Assembly: GCF_004361815.1 (NCBI RefSeq)
Contig: NZ_SNWA01000004.1
Coordinates: 62,001-126,000, forward strand
DNA length: 64,000 bases
From: Paraburkholderia sp. BL10I2N1
Lineage (GTDB): Bacteria; Pseudomonadota; Gammaproteobacteria; Burkholderiales; Burkholderiaceae
Direction of reading: 5' to 3'
The position numbers and the translations under genes were made by a program. The first letter of the stretch is position 1, and every line of letters starts with the position of its first letter. This document shows positions 27,184 through 35,553 of this stretch, piece by piece. The notes beneath the pieces are model-generated. The model was not told where the DNA came from and did no database searches. It was given only the letters and a program-made list of their open reading frames with translations.

Positions 27184-28953
27184 ATGCAATCCGACAGGTC
27201 CATTTCCCACGACGAGCATTCGGCGAACAGGACGCAAGGATGGTTGCGCTGGCTGCCTGGCCTTGTGATGCTGAGGGAGTATCAAGTCAGCTGGCTACCG
27301 AAGGATGTGGCGGCCGGGCTCGTCCTGACGACCATGCTGGTGCCCGTCGGCATTGCCTATGCCGCGGCCTCCGGCGTCCCCGGCGTCTACGGCCTCTACG
27401 CGACGATCATTCCGCTGCTTGTCTATGCCGTGTTTGGTCCCAGCCGGATCCTTGTCCTGGGGCCGGACTCCGCCCTCGCGGCACCGATCCTGGCAGTGGT
27501 CGCGCCTATCGCCGCGGGCGACCCATCGCGTGCCATTGCGGTGGCCAGCATGATGGCCGTCGTCTCGGGTCTGTTCTGCATCGTCATGGGGCTATTGCGT
27601 TTGGGCTTCATAACCGAATTGCTGTCCAAGCCCATTCGATACGGGTACATGAATGGCATCGCGCTCACCGTTCTGATCAGCCAGTTGCCGAAGCTCTTCG
27701 CCATCTCCTTCGATGACGCGGGCCCCCTGAGGGACGTGTGGAGCCTCGCCAAAGCCATCGCCGCCGGGCAAGCCAACTGGTACAGCTTTGCGGTGGGCGC
27801 GGGGAGTCTTGCCCTGATCCTGTTCCTCAAGCGTTTCGAGAAGGTACCCGGCATTCTTGTCGCAGTGATCGTGGCGACCCTCTGCGTCAGCGTGTTCAAC
27901 CTCGATAGCGTTGGCGTGAAAGTGCTCGGCAAGATCCCTCAAGGTTTGCCAGCTTTTGTGTTGCCATGGGCAAGCGGCGCTGACCTGGTCGAGATACTGC
28001 TCGGCGGCTGTGCCGTAGCGCTGATCTCTTTCGCGGACACCAGCGTGCTGTCACGAACCTTCGCAGCACGTTTCCATAGTCGCGTCGACCCTAACCAGGA
28101 GATGGTGGGATTAGGTGCAGCCAATCTGGCGGCAGGGTTTTTCCTGGGTTTTCCGATCAGCAGCAGTTCGTCGCGCACGCCGGTAGCCGAAGCGGCAGGC
28201 GCGAAAACCCAATTGACAGGTGTCGTGGGTGCCTTGGCCGTGGCGGCGCTTTTGTTGTTGGCACCGAACCTGATGCGGTACCTGCCCAACAGTGCACTGG
28301 CTGCGGTCGTCATCGCCGCAGCCCTTGGCCTGTTCGAATTCGCAGACCTCAAGCGGATATACCGTATCCAGCAGTGGGAGTTCTGGCTCTCGCTCGCGTG
28401 TTTTGCCGGTGTCGCAGTATTCGGTGCGATTCCCGGCATCTGTCTGGCGATAGTCATCGCGGTCATCGAATTCCTGTGGGACGGCTGGCGACCTCATTAC
28501 GCAATTCTTGGTCACGTAGAAGGTTTGCGTGGATACCATGACATCCAGCGCTATCCGCATGCCGCACGGATCCCGGGGCTCGTGCTATTTCGCTGGGATG
28601 CCCCCCTCTTCTTTGCAAACGCCGAGCTGTTTCAGGATCGTCTGCTGGAAGCTGTAGAGGATTCTCCAACGCCGGTTCAAAGGGTCGTGGTGGCAGCCGA
28701 GCCTGTGACCAGCGTCGACGTCACCTCCGCTGACATGCTACGGGAGCTGAGCCGGGTTCTGGGGGAGCGCGGAATCACGTTGCATTTCGCCGAAATGAAG
28801 GATCCTGTTCGCGACAAGCTCAAGCGCTTCGAGTTGATGGACATTATTGGTGACATGCGCTTCCATCCCACTGTGGGCAGTTCGGTCGACGCTTACCTCA
28901 AAGAAACCGGTACCACTCTGGATGAGCCCCGTTCCGATCCGCAGCAGCCGTAA
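27184..28953 (+). CDS. SulP-family anion transporter with STAS domain
   Basis: 589-aa transporter with 10-14 membrane segments (30-435) and a cytoplasmic STAS domain (about 455-570). Diagnostic start of the family: KDVAAGLVLTTMLVPVGIAYAAASGVPGVYGLYATIIPLLVYAVFG, with GPDSALAAPILA and FPISSSSSRTPVAEAAGAKTQLTG later. SulP proteins carry sulfate, bicarbonate or carboxylates with protons or sodium; the substrate here is open. No partner gene lies beside it. The upstream 180 bases hold the MscS end and a probable promoter. Confidence 0.93.
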   Translation: MQSDRSISHDEHSANRTQGWLRWLPGLVMLREYQVSWLPKDVAAGLVLTTMLVPVGIAYAAASGVPGVYGLYATIIPLLVYAVFGPSRILVLGPDSALAAPILAVVAPIAAGDPSRAIAVASMMAVVSGLFCIVMGLLRLGFITELLSKPIRYGYMNGIALTVLISQLPKLFAISFDDAGPLRDVWSLAKAIAAGQANWYSFAVGAGSLALILFLKRFEKVPGILVAVIVATLCVSVFNLDSVGVKVLGKIPQGLPAFVLPWASGADLVEILLGGCAVALISFADTSVLSRTFAARFHSRVDPNQEMVGLGAANLAAGFFLGFPISSSSSRTPVAEAAGAKTQLTGVVGALAVAALLLLAPNLMRYLPNSALAAVVIAAALGLFEFADLKRIYRIQQWEFWLSLACFAGVAVFGAIPGICLAIVIAVIEFLWDGWRPHYAILGHVEGLRGYHDIQRYPHAARIPGLVLFRWDAPLFFANAELFQDRLLEAVEDSPTPVQRVVVAAEPVTSVDVTSADMLRELSRVLGERGITLHFAEMKDPVRDKLKRFELMDIIGDMRFHPTVGSSVDAYLKETGTTLDEPRSDPQQP

Positions 28954-29136
28954 TCCATGTGCTGTCGTTACGCCGGTGCGCAACCGCTTCAGCGCCCTGA
29001 CCGTGGCCGGATCGGGTGCGCTTTTCTTCGTTCACTTCATTCTGCCGCGCCTCGTGACGTACCAGTCTCCGCCCTTGCGCCCCAACTCCTAAAACTATCA
29101 GCCGTTTCGCGCCCCCGAAATAGGCCTTTAGTCCAA

Positions 29137-29152
29137 TTGTGCAGGTGCACAA
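29137..29152. promoter_or_regulatory. Perfect 7+7 palindrome upstream of FNR-like box
   Basis: TTGTGCA-GG-TGCACAA, perfect arms, 12 bases before the FNR-like box. The binding protein is unknown; symmetry and place point to a second regulator of the operon. Confidence 0.5.
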
Positions 29153-29164
29153 CCTCCAACATAC

Positions 29165-29178
29165 TTGATTCTCGTCAA
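29165..29178. promoter_or_regulatory. FNR/ANR-type box
   Basis: TTGAT-TCTC-GTCAA matches the FNR/ANR/Dnr consensus TTGAT-N4-ATCAA at nine of ten positions. It is about 160 bases before the DUF3141 start, suggesting oxygen-dependent control of DUF3141-pta-ackA-fabI. No strong -10 hexamer can be pointed to downstream. Confidence 0.55.
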
Positions 29179-29337
29179 ACCAACCGTCGTACGAATTGGG
29201 GATCCTTGAGCCCGACATGCACTCTACACACAACGCGGTGACAATCGGTTCATTCATCCGGTAACTGGCCTGGTAGCGAGAGGCGCCGCTATCACGTCCT
29301 CCGACTGCCCATCCATTCTGACTTTGAGGTCGACTTC

Positions 29338-31674
29338 ATGGACGCAGGAACTCAGCTTGCACGCAGCAGGGAAATCGGCGAGAAGATCACCCGGGTCCTC
29401 CAGAAGCGCACTAAGGGCGCCCAGGAGCACTTCACCGAGCGGGCGAAGACCGCACTGAACGGGGGGCCTGGCGGCGCGGCGGCGCTTCCCGCTCTGATGG
29501 CGTCGCTCACGCCGTGGAACGCCTGGAACTATGCCGTCGACGCCGCGCAGCGCACGGTCCTGTTCTGGGACGCGCTGCGCGAGCGCGGCAACGAGTTCGT
29601 CGAACGCAGCGCTGAGGGGCTCAAGCCGGTGCTGCACTTCGACTACAAAGTCGTGCTCGACGGCCGCAAGTTCGAGCGGCCGGTCAACTACGCGCTGCTC
29701 GAGATCACGCCGCCAGAAGGGGTCGTGGTCGACGCGAAGAAACGCCCCTATCTGATCATCGACCCACGCGCAGGCCACGGTCCCGGCATCGGCGGCTTCA
29801 AGGACGACTCTCAGGTCGGCGTCGCGTTGCGGGCGGGGCACCCGGTCTACTTCGTCGTGTTCTTTCGCGATCCCGAGCCGGGGCAGACGCTCCTCGACGT
29901 CTGCGTGGCCGAGCAGCAGTTCGTGAAGAAGGTCCGCTCGCTGCACCCGGACAGCCCGAAGCCGGCCATCGTCGGCAACTGTCAGGGCGGCTGGGCCGCG
30001 ATGATGGTCGCGACGTCGGACCCCGAGGATACGGGCCCGATCGTCATCAACGGCGCGCCGATGTCGTACTGGAGCGGCGCGTGGAGCGAGGGCGAGGGCG
30101 ACAATCCGATGCGCTATGCGGGCGGCATCCTGGGCGGCACGTGGCTCGCGTCGCTGACGGCCGACCTCGGCAATGGCAAGTTCGACGGCGCGTATCTGGT
30201 GGAGAACTTCGAGAACCTGAACCCCGCCAACACGTTCTGGGACAAGTACCGCCACCTGTACGCGAACATCGATACGGAGCCGCCGCGCTTTCTGGAGTTC
30301 GAACGCTGGTGGGGCGGCTATTACCTGATGAATCGCGAGGAGATCGAGTGGATCACGCGTAACCTGTTCGTCGGCAACAAGCTCTGGGCGGGAGAGGTCA
30401 AGGGGCCGGGCGGCAAGGCCTTCGACCTGCGCGAACTGCGCTCGCCGATGATCCTGTTCGCGTCGCTCGGCGACAATATCACGCCGCCGCAACAGGCGTT
30501 CAACTGGGTCGCGGATATCTACGGCAGCACTGACGAGATCAAGGCGCGCGGGCAGGTCATCGTCGGCCTCATGCACCAGGACATCGGCCATCTGGGCATA
30601 TTCGTCTCGGGCAAGGTGGCGAAGAAGGAGCATGCGCAGATCGTCTCCGTGCTGGAATCGATCGAGGGGCTCCCGGCCGGCCTCTACGGCATGGAGATCA
30701 ACGAGCGCAAGGGTGCCGACGGCGCCATCGAGTACGAAGTCGAGTTCCGCGAGCACAGGCTCGAAGACATCGCCGAGCAATTCAACCGCTTCAAGCGCGA
30801 GGACGAGAAGCCGTTCGAGGCGGTCGCCGAGATCTCGGACTTCAACCAGCATGCCTATGAACTGTTCATGCAGCCGTTCGTGAAGTCGATGTCGAACGAG
30901 GTGACGGCGAAGACGTTGCGCGAGTTTCATCCGCTGCGCTTCCAGCGCTGGGCCTTTTCGGACCTCAACCCGTGGCTCGGTTGGCTGAAACCGGCGGCCG
31001 AGGCGGTCACGGCCAACCGGCAGGCCGTCGGGGCAGACGACCCGTGGCGCAAGCTCGAGCAGACGGGGTCGGATCTCGTGAGCGCATCGCTCGACTACTA
31101 CCGCGCGATGCGCGATGCCGGAACGGAAGCCACCTTCTTCGGCATCTACGCGAACCTGTTCTCGATGTATCTCTCGGACCGGCACAGCGAGCGCGCGAGC
31201 GCGGCGTCGCGGGCAGTGGACGCGCGCGCCCAGCCGTTTGTCCAGGCAGCGCTCGCGTCGATCGCGGAAGGCGGCTACACGGAAGCGCTCGCGCGTGCCG
31301 CGTTCCTGCTCGCGCGCAAGGGCGAGCCGCTGCCGCTCGCGCGCCTCATGCTGCGCGACGAGTTGGTGAAGGTCTACGCCGACTATCTGCCGACGTCGCT
31401 GCCAGCCGATCAGTGGCGGCGCATTCGCGGCGAGCAGGAGATGATCGCGAGCTACGAGCCGGAACAGGCCATCGCGACGCTGCCGGTGCTGCTTGCCAAC
31501 CGTGCCGACCGCAAGCGGCTGCTCACACTGCTCGACAAGCTGCTCGCCGACGAGCGTGTACAAAGCACGAAGCCGACCGAAGCGCAACTGGCGATGCTCG
31601 AGCGGATCCGCGCCGTTCTCGCGCCAAAGCCCGCTCACGAGCAGCCTGCCACCCCGGCGCTGGCGCGTTCATAG
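29338..31674 (+). CDS. DUF3141 protein, PHA synthase-like alpha/beta hydrolase
   Basis: 778-aa cytoplasmic protein of the DUF3141 family. The central region (about 130-400) is an alpha/beta-hydrolase fold related to PhaC: PYLIIDPRAGHGPGIGGFKDDSQVG, then GNCQGGWAAMM near residue 212, where Cys takes the place of Ser as in polyhydroxyalkanoate synthases, and LFASLGDNITPP with GHLGIFVSGKVAKKEH supplying the likely Asp and His. The C-terminal half (430-770) is helical and family-specific. Exact activity is not established. In related genomes it tends to lie beside pta, ackA and fabI, as here, although an IS-like unit now separates it from pta. Confidence 0.9.
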   Translation: MDAGTQLARSREIGEKITRVLQKRTKGAQEHFTERAKTALNGGPGGAAALPALMASLTPWNAWNYAVDAAQRTVLFWDALRERGNEFVERSAEGLKPVLHFDYKVVLDGRKFERPVNYALLEITPPEGVVVDAKKRPYLIIDPRAGHGPGIGGFKDDSQVGVALRAGHPVYFVVFFRDPEPGQTLLDVCVAEQQFVKKVRSLHPDSPKPAIVGNCQGGWAAMMVATSDPEDTGPIVINGAPMSYWSGAWSEGEGDNPMRYAGGILGGTWLASLTADLGNGKFDGAYLVENFENLNPANTFWDKYRHLYANIDTEPPRFLEFERWWGGYYLMNREEIEWITRNLFVGNKLWAGEVKGPGGKAFDLRELRSPMILFASLGDNITPPQQAFNWVADIYGSTDEIKARGQVIVGLMHQDIGHLGIFVSGKVAKKEHAQIVSVLESIEGLPAGLYGMEINERKGADGAIEYEVEFREHRLEDIAEQFNRFKREDEKPFEAVAEISDFNQHAYELFMQPFVKSMSNEVTAKTLREFHPLRFQRWAFSDLNPWLGWLKPAAEAVTANRQAVGADDPWRKLEQTGSDLVSASLDYYRAMRDAGTEATFFGIYANLFSMYLSDRHSERASAASRAVDARAQPFVQAALASIAEGGYTEALARAAFLLARKGEPLPLARLMLRDELVKVYADYLPTSLPADQWRRIRGEQEMIASYEPEQAIATLPVLLANRADRKRLLTLLDKLLADERVQSTKPTEAQLAMLERIRAVLAPKPAHEQPATPALARS

Positions 31675-31839
31675 CCGCGGCAAGGCATGTCCACAACCCT
31701 GTTGCTGGCTTGAACAGGCCCGCTGCGTCGAAAGCAAACAAGTTGCATGGGACCAGAGTAAGACCCTAAGCCGGACGAGCCGGAACCAAACAGGTAGTAC
31801 GATGCGTAGCCATATAGCCAGCCGATGCCGAAGTGAACC

Positions 31840-33354
31840 ATGAAGGCCGATCTGATTGAGCGTTACGCGGCGAATTTGCACGGCGTGCTGTCGTGCTTTG
31901 ACCGAATCCTGATCACGGGCACGCTGCCTGGCGCGTGCTACGCAGCGGGCATGACGAGTTTTCTGAACGCCAACGGCATTCGCCTATTCGACTACGCCAG
32001 GTTCGCCGAACCGCTGCGCGAACGCATCCGTGTGCGCGCGCAAGAGGTCTGCGCTGCCGCCGGCATCGAGATTGAGCACGTCAACAAGAGCCACATCCGC
32101 AAGGAAGATCTGGTGGCACGCGTGCTGCAGGGGCGTGGCGATGCACCCGGGCTGGTGCACGTCATCTCGGCGATGGAGGCCTGCCCGAGCTACAAGCCGT
32201 GGCACGACAAGAGCAGCGGCAAGACCTACCTGCGCCCCGAGACGGGCAAGTGTCTGCACTACTACTTCTACTTCATCGATGACGAACTCGGGCTGTGCTA
32301 CCTCAGGGTCCCGACCTGGGCACCGTTCGGCTTGCAGTTCTACTGCAATGGCCACGGCGCCGTGGCCCGTGCGCTCAAGCGCGAGGGCATCGGGTTCGTG
32401 CAGGCCGACAACGCCTTTTTGCGCATTGCCGATATGGACCGTGCACAGGCCATCGCCGACGCGCTGAGCCCCGATATGCTGCATGAGCGACTGGACCGCT
32501 ACGCGCAGTGGCTGTGCCCGGTGCTCGACGTGTTCGGCCAGACCTACCACTGGAGCCTGCGGCAGGCCGAGTATTCCACTGACCTGATGTTCCGCAGCCA
32601 ACAGACGCTGGTGCCGCTGTACGACGTGCTGTCGCGTCAGGCGGTGCTGGCCGCGCACGCCGGGAAAGTAGCCGGCTTCCTGGGCAAGAAGGTCACGCCG
32701 CAATTGGCGCAGGAGATCGGCTCGCGGCTGTCCACCCGCATCGAGGGACGCTGCATCAAGCACCATATGGGCGTTGCCAGCGTCAAGGTTTACGACAAGT
32801 TCTCCCATGTGTTGCGGATAGAAACCACCATCAACGACGTGAGCTTCTTCAAACACCACCGCAAGGTGGAACACAGGAATGGCCAAAGCACCTACGAACT
32901 CGCAGCGTTGAGGAAAACCATCTACAGCCTGTTCGACCTGCGCGAGATCATGCTGGGCTGCAACCAGCGCTACCTCGCGTTTTTGTCGAGTCTGGATGAC
33001 CCCAGCGCAGGTGAGCGCGACCTTCAACGTTTGAGCCAGTCCCGCGTGGGCAGTAATGAGCGCAGGGTCAAAGGACTCAACTTCTTCAACGGCGGCGAGC
33101 AAGCACTGCTGCGTGCCTTGCAGCGCGGCGAGTTCAACGTGCATGGCCTGCGCCGTGCCGATCTGGCCAGGCATGTGGACATGAGCGCCCCGGTGCTGTC
33201 CCGACAGCTCTCGCGACTGCGCACACTCGGCTTGATCAAGAAGGTGGCCCATACCTACCGCTACTACCTCACGCGTCTGGGCCGCGCCGCCATCGCTGCT
33301 GCCTGTTCTCTCACCCGTTTCAACATCGTTCCAATTCTGGCCGCAGCACACTGA
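31840..33354 (+). CDS. Unrecognised 504-aa protein with C-terminal winged helix
   Basis: 504-aa protein of unknown function. The middle has a distinctive aromatic stretch, CLHYYFYFIDDELGLCYLRV followed by PTWAPFGLQFYCNGHG (about residues 145-180). A second conserved-looking block is IEGRCIKHHMGVASVKVYDKF with RIETTINDVSFFKHHR (about 305-345). The last 90 residues form a MarR-like winged helix (LRRADLARHVDMSAPVLSRQ then LRTLGLIKK), ending in a hydrophobic tail. No signal peptide or membrane segment; I could not assign a DDE or other transposase active site. It lies inside a unit with terminal inverted repeats and interrupts an operon, so I infer a mobile-element protein or cargo gene. Highly acid/base-rich composition suggests nucleic-acid contact. 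Confidence 0.6.
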   Translation: MKADLIERYAANLHGVLSCFDRILITGTLPGACYAAGMTSFLNANGIRLFDYARFAEPLRERIRVRAQEVCAAAGIEIEHVNKSHIRKEDLVARVLQGRGDAPGLVHVISAMEACPSYKPWHDKSSGKTYLRPETGKCLHYYFYFIDDELGLCYLRVPTWAPFGLQFYCNGHGAVARALKREGIGFVQADNAFLRIADMDRAQAIADALSPDMLHERLDRYAQWLCPVLDVFGQTYHWSLRQAEYSTDLMFRSQQTLVPLYDVLSRQAVLAAHAGKVAGFLGKKVTPQLAQEIGSRLSTRIEGRCIKHHMGVASVKVYDKFSHVLRIETTINDVSFFKHHRKVEHRNGQSTYELAALRKTIYSLFDLREIMLGCNQRYLAFLSSLDDPSAGERDLQRLSQSRVGSNERRVKGLNFFNGGEQALLRALQRGEFNVHGLRRADLARHVDMSAPVLSRQLSRLRTLGLIKKVAHTYRYYLTRLGRAAIAAACSLTRFNIVPILAAAH

Positions 33355-33388
33355 AGTCTTCTCACAAATCGCGAAGACTTAACTTTTT
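33354..33388 (+). terminator. Rho-independent terminator after the 504-aa gene
   Basis: Stem AAGTCTTC (33354-33361) / GAAGACTT (33373-33380), followed by AACTTTTT. Overlaps the stop region of the 504-aa gene. It would reduce read-through from DUF3141 into pta. Confidence 0.75.
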
Positions 33389-33427
33389 AGTTACTAAAGC
33401 GTCAACTCTGGTCGACAGGAGATGCCC

Positions 33428-34366
33428 ATGGAAGGGAAGCATGCGAAGTATCAGCGGCTGATCGAGGCCTGCAAGGCGTTGCCGCCGATGCCAACCGCTG
33501 TCGCGCACCCGTGCGACCAGAGCTCGCTCGCAGGCGCCATCGACGCCGCACAGATGGGGCTGATCGAGCCGATCCTGGTCGGCCCGAAAGCGCGCATCGA
33601 GGCGGTGGCCGAGGAGCACGGCCTCGCGATCGCCGGCTATACGATCGTCGATGCGCCTTACAGTCAGGCATCTGCGGCGGCGGCCGTGCAACTCGTGCGC
33701 GAAAGCACCGCCGAGGCACTGATGAAGGGCAGCCTGCACACCGATGAGCTGATGGGCGCGGTCGTGAAGCGCGACGCGGGGCTGCGCACGGCGCGGCGCC
33801 TCTCGCACTGCTTCGTGATGGACGTGCCGGGGCATGAGCAGCCGCTCATCATCACCGATGCCGCGATCAATATCGCGCCGACGCTCGAGGAGAAAGTGGA
33901 CATCCTGCAGAACGCGATCGATCTCGGGCACGCGCTAGGGATTGCCGAGGTGCGGGTCGCGATCCTGTCGGCGATGGAAACGGTCAATCCGAAGGTGCCG
34001 TCCACAATCGAGGCCGCCGCGCTGTGCAAGATGGTGGACCGCCACCAGATCACCGGGGCGCTCGTCGACGGCCCGCTCGCGCTCGACAACGCGATCAACC
34101 TCGAAGCCGCGCGGATCAAGCAGATCGATTCGCCTGTCGCCGGGCACGCAAACGTGCTGCTGGTCCCCGACCTCGAGGCGGGCAATATGCTCGCGAAGAG
34201 CCTGTCGTTTCTCGCCGGGGCGGATGCGGCCGGTATCGTACTCGGCGCACGCGTGCCGATCATCCTCACGAGCCGCGCTGATTCGCTGATGACGCGGCTC
34301 GCGTCCTGCGCGGTGGCGGCGCTCGTCGCCCGCGCTCGCCGCGAGAGCGGCAAGGCGATCGGGTGA
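33428..34366 (+). CDS. pta: Phosphate acetyl/butyryl-transferase
   Basis: 312-aa enzyme of the Pta/Ptb family that interconverts acyl-CoA and acyl phosphate. Family signs: GLIEPILVGPKARIEAVAEEHG, a central ADAAINIAPTLEEKVDILQNAI, the E-T-V-N-PKVPSTIEAAALCKM loop and VDGPLALDNAIN with the substrate-binding GADAAGIVLGARVPIILTSRAD end. The start is set at 33428: AGGAG ends six bases before it, while the ATG at 33422 directly abuts AGGAG and cannot be used. Five bases before ackA, so the pair makes ATP from acyl-CoA, useful at low oxygen. The IS-like unit just upstream may have replaced its original promoter. Confidence 0.93.
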   Translation: MEGKHAKYQRLIEACKALPPMPTAVAHPCDQSSLAGAIDAAQMGLIEPILVGPKARIEAVAEEHGLAIAGYTIVDAPYSQASAAAAVQLVRESTAEALMKGSLHTDELMGAVVKRDAGLRTARRLSHCFVMDVPGHEQPLIITDAAINIAPTLEEKVDILQNAIDLGHALGIAEVRVAILSAMETVNPKVPSTIEAAALCKMVDRHQITGALVDGPLALDNAINLEAARIKQIDSPVAGHANVLLVPDLEAGNMLAKSLSFLAGADAAGIVLGARVPIILTSRADSLMTRLASCAVAALVARARRESGKAIG

Positions 34367-34370
34367 TGCG

Positions 34371-35549
34371 ATGACCGACGTCACCCTGGTTCTGAACGCC
34401 GGTTCGTCGAGTCTCAAGTTCCGCGTGTTCGACGAAAACGGCTCCGACCTGAATCTGATCGTGCAGGGACAGGTCGAGGGGCTCTACACCGCGCCGCGCT
34501 TCGTCGCCACCGGCAGCGGCGGGGAGCGCGCCTCGAAGGAGTGGGGCGAGGGCGTCGCGCTCGGACATGAAGGCGCGATCGAGTATATCGGCGAGTTCCT
34601 GCGCAGCCACCGCGAGGGCCATCGGCTCGTCGCAGTCGGGCATCGCGTCGTGCATGGCGGACAGACATTCCCGGAGCCCGTCCTCGTGACGCCCGCCGTC
34701 ATCGACGAGCTCGAAACGCTGGTCCCGCTCGCGCCGCTCCATCAGCCGCACAACCTGAAGCCGATCCGCATTCTCAGTGAGCGGCGCCCCGAGATCCCGC
34801 AGGTCGCCTGCTTTGATACCGCGTTTCACCGCGCCCAGCCCGAGGTCGCGCAGGCCTATGCGCTGCCGGCCTCCATCACGGATCGGGGCGTGCGCCGCTA
34901 TGGCTTTCACGGCTTGTCGTATGAATACATCGCGAGCGTGTTGCCGCAGTTCGACGCGGCCGCGGCCGCCGGGCGCACCGTCGTCGCGCACCTCGGCAAC
35001 GGGGCCAGCATGTGCGCGATCGTCGCGGGCAAGAGCGTCGCGAGCACGATGGGCTTCACGGCCGTCGACGGGCTGCCGATGGGCACGCGGTGCGGCAGCC
35101 TGGATCCGGGCGTGATCCTCTATCTGCTCGACGAGCTGAAGATGGACGCCCGCGAGATCGAGGACCTGATCTACAAGCAGTCGGGCCTTCTTGGCGTCTC
35201 GGGCGTGTCGAGCGACATGCGCGCGCTCCTCGCGAGCGACGACGCGCGCGCCCATTTCGCGCTCGACCTGTACACCTACCGGATCGCCCGCGAGCTCGGC
35301 TCGCTCGCGGCGGCGATGCAGGGCATCGATGCGCTCGTGTTCACAGCCGGTATCGGCGAGCATGCGAGTGCGATCCGCGAGCGCGTCGTGCGCGCCGCGG
35401 CCTGGCTGGGCGCCGAACTCGACTCCGCCGCCAACGCGGCGGGCGGCCCGCGGATCAGCGCGGCGTCGAGCCGGGTGCCGGTATGGGCGATCCCGACCGA
35501 CGAGGAACTGATGATCGCGCGTCACACACGCGCTGTGTTGAAGGAGTGA
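34371..35549 (+). CDS. ackA: Acetate kinase
   Basis: 392-aa kinase converting acetyl phosphate and ADP to acetate and ATP. Visible: LVLNAGSSSLKFRVF (phosphate 1 loop), VAVGHRVVHGG, ACFDTAFHRAQPEVAQAYALP, YGFHGLSYEYI, VVAHLGNGASMCAIVAGKSVASTMGFTAVDGLPMGTRCGSLDPGVI (phosphate 2/adenosine) and FTAGIGEHASAIRERV. Near-standard length. It is four bases after the pta stop and four before fabI, so all three are co-transcribed. Confidence 0.96.
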   Translation: MTDVTLVLNAGSSSLKFRVFDENGSDLNLIVQGQVEGLYTAPRFVATGSGGERASKEWGEGVALGHEGAIEYIGEFLRSHREGHRLVAVGHRVVHGGQTFPEPVLVTPAVIDELETLVPLAPLHQPHNLKPIRILSERRPEIPQVACFDTAFHRAQPEVAQAYALPASITDRGVRRYGFHGLSYEYIASVLPQFDAAAAAGRTVVAHLGNGASMCAIVAGKSVASTMGFTAVDGLPMGTRCGSLDPGVILYLLDELKMDAREIEDLIYKQSGLLGVSGVSSDMRALLASDDARAHFALDLYTYRIARELGSLAAAMQGIDALVFTAGIGEHASAIRERVVRAAAWLGAELDSAANAAGGPRISAASSRVPVWAIPTDEELMIARHTRAVLKE

Positions 35550-35553
35550 AACC

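Larger units (their letters stand above)
28954..29337. other. Regulatory stretch before DUF3141 operon
   Basis: 384 bases with no supported gene between sulP and the DUF3141 gene. It carries two adjacent dyads, listed separately: TTGTGCA-GG-TGCACAA and an FNR/ANR-like box. The remainder shows no clear coding or terminator signal. Confidence 0.5.
31751..33413 (+). mobile_element. Candidate IS-like unit of 1.66 kb with 9-bp terminal inverted repeats
   Basis: GACCAGAGT at 31751-31759 and its exact complement ACTCTGGTC at 33405-33413 bound a single gene with its own terminator. The repeats extend weakly inward (GAC and TTAG/TAAG matches with a one-base gap). The unit sits between DUF3141 and pta, which otherwise look like one operon. 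No clear target duplication was found, and the encoded protein does not look like a known transposase. Confidence 0.45.

Noticed and set aside
29254..31638. 794-codon open frame on the minus strand opposite the DUF3141 gene
   Set aside because: It mirrors DUF3141 in an antisense frame, is very rich in Arg/Leu/Val/Ala with no domain pattern, and results from high third-position GC.
31984..33351. 455-codon minus-strand frame opposite the 504-residue gene
   Set aside because: The plus strand has a ribosome-proximal ATG, an ordered protein with a winged helix and a terminator; the minus frame shows no such order. Kept in mind because the plus-strand protein itself is unrecognised.
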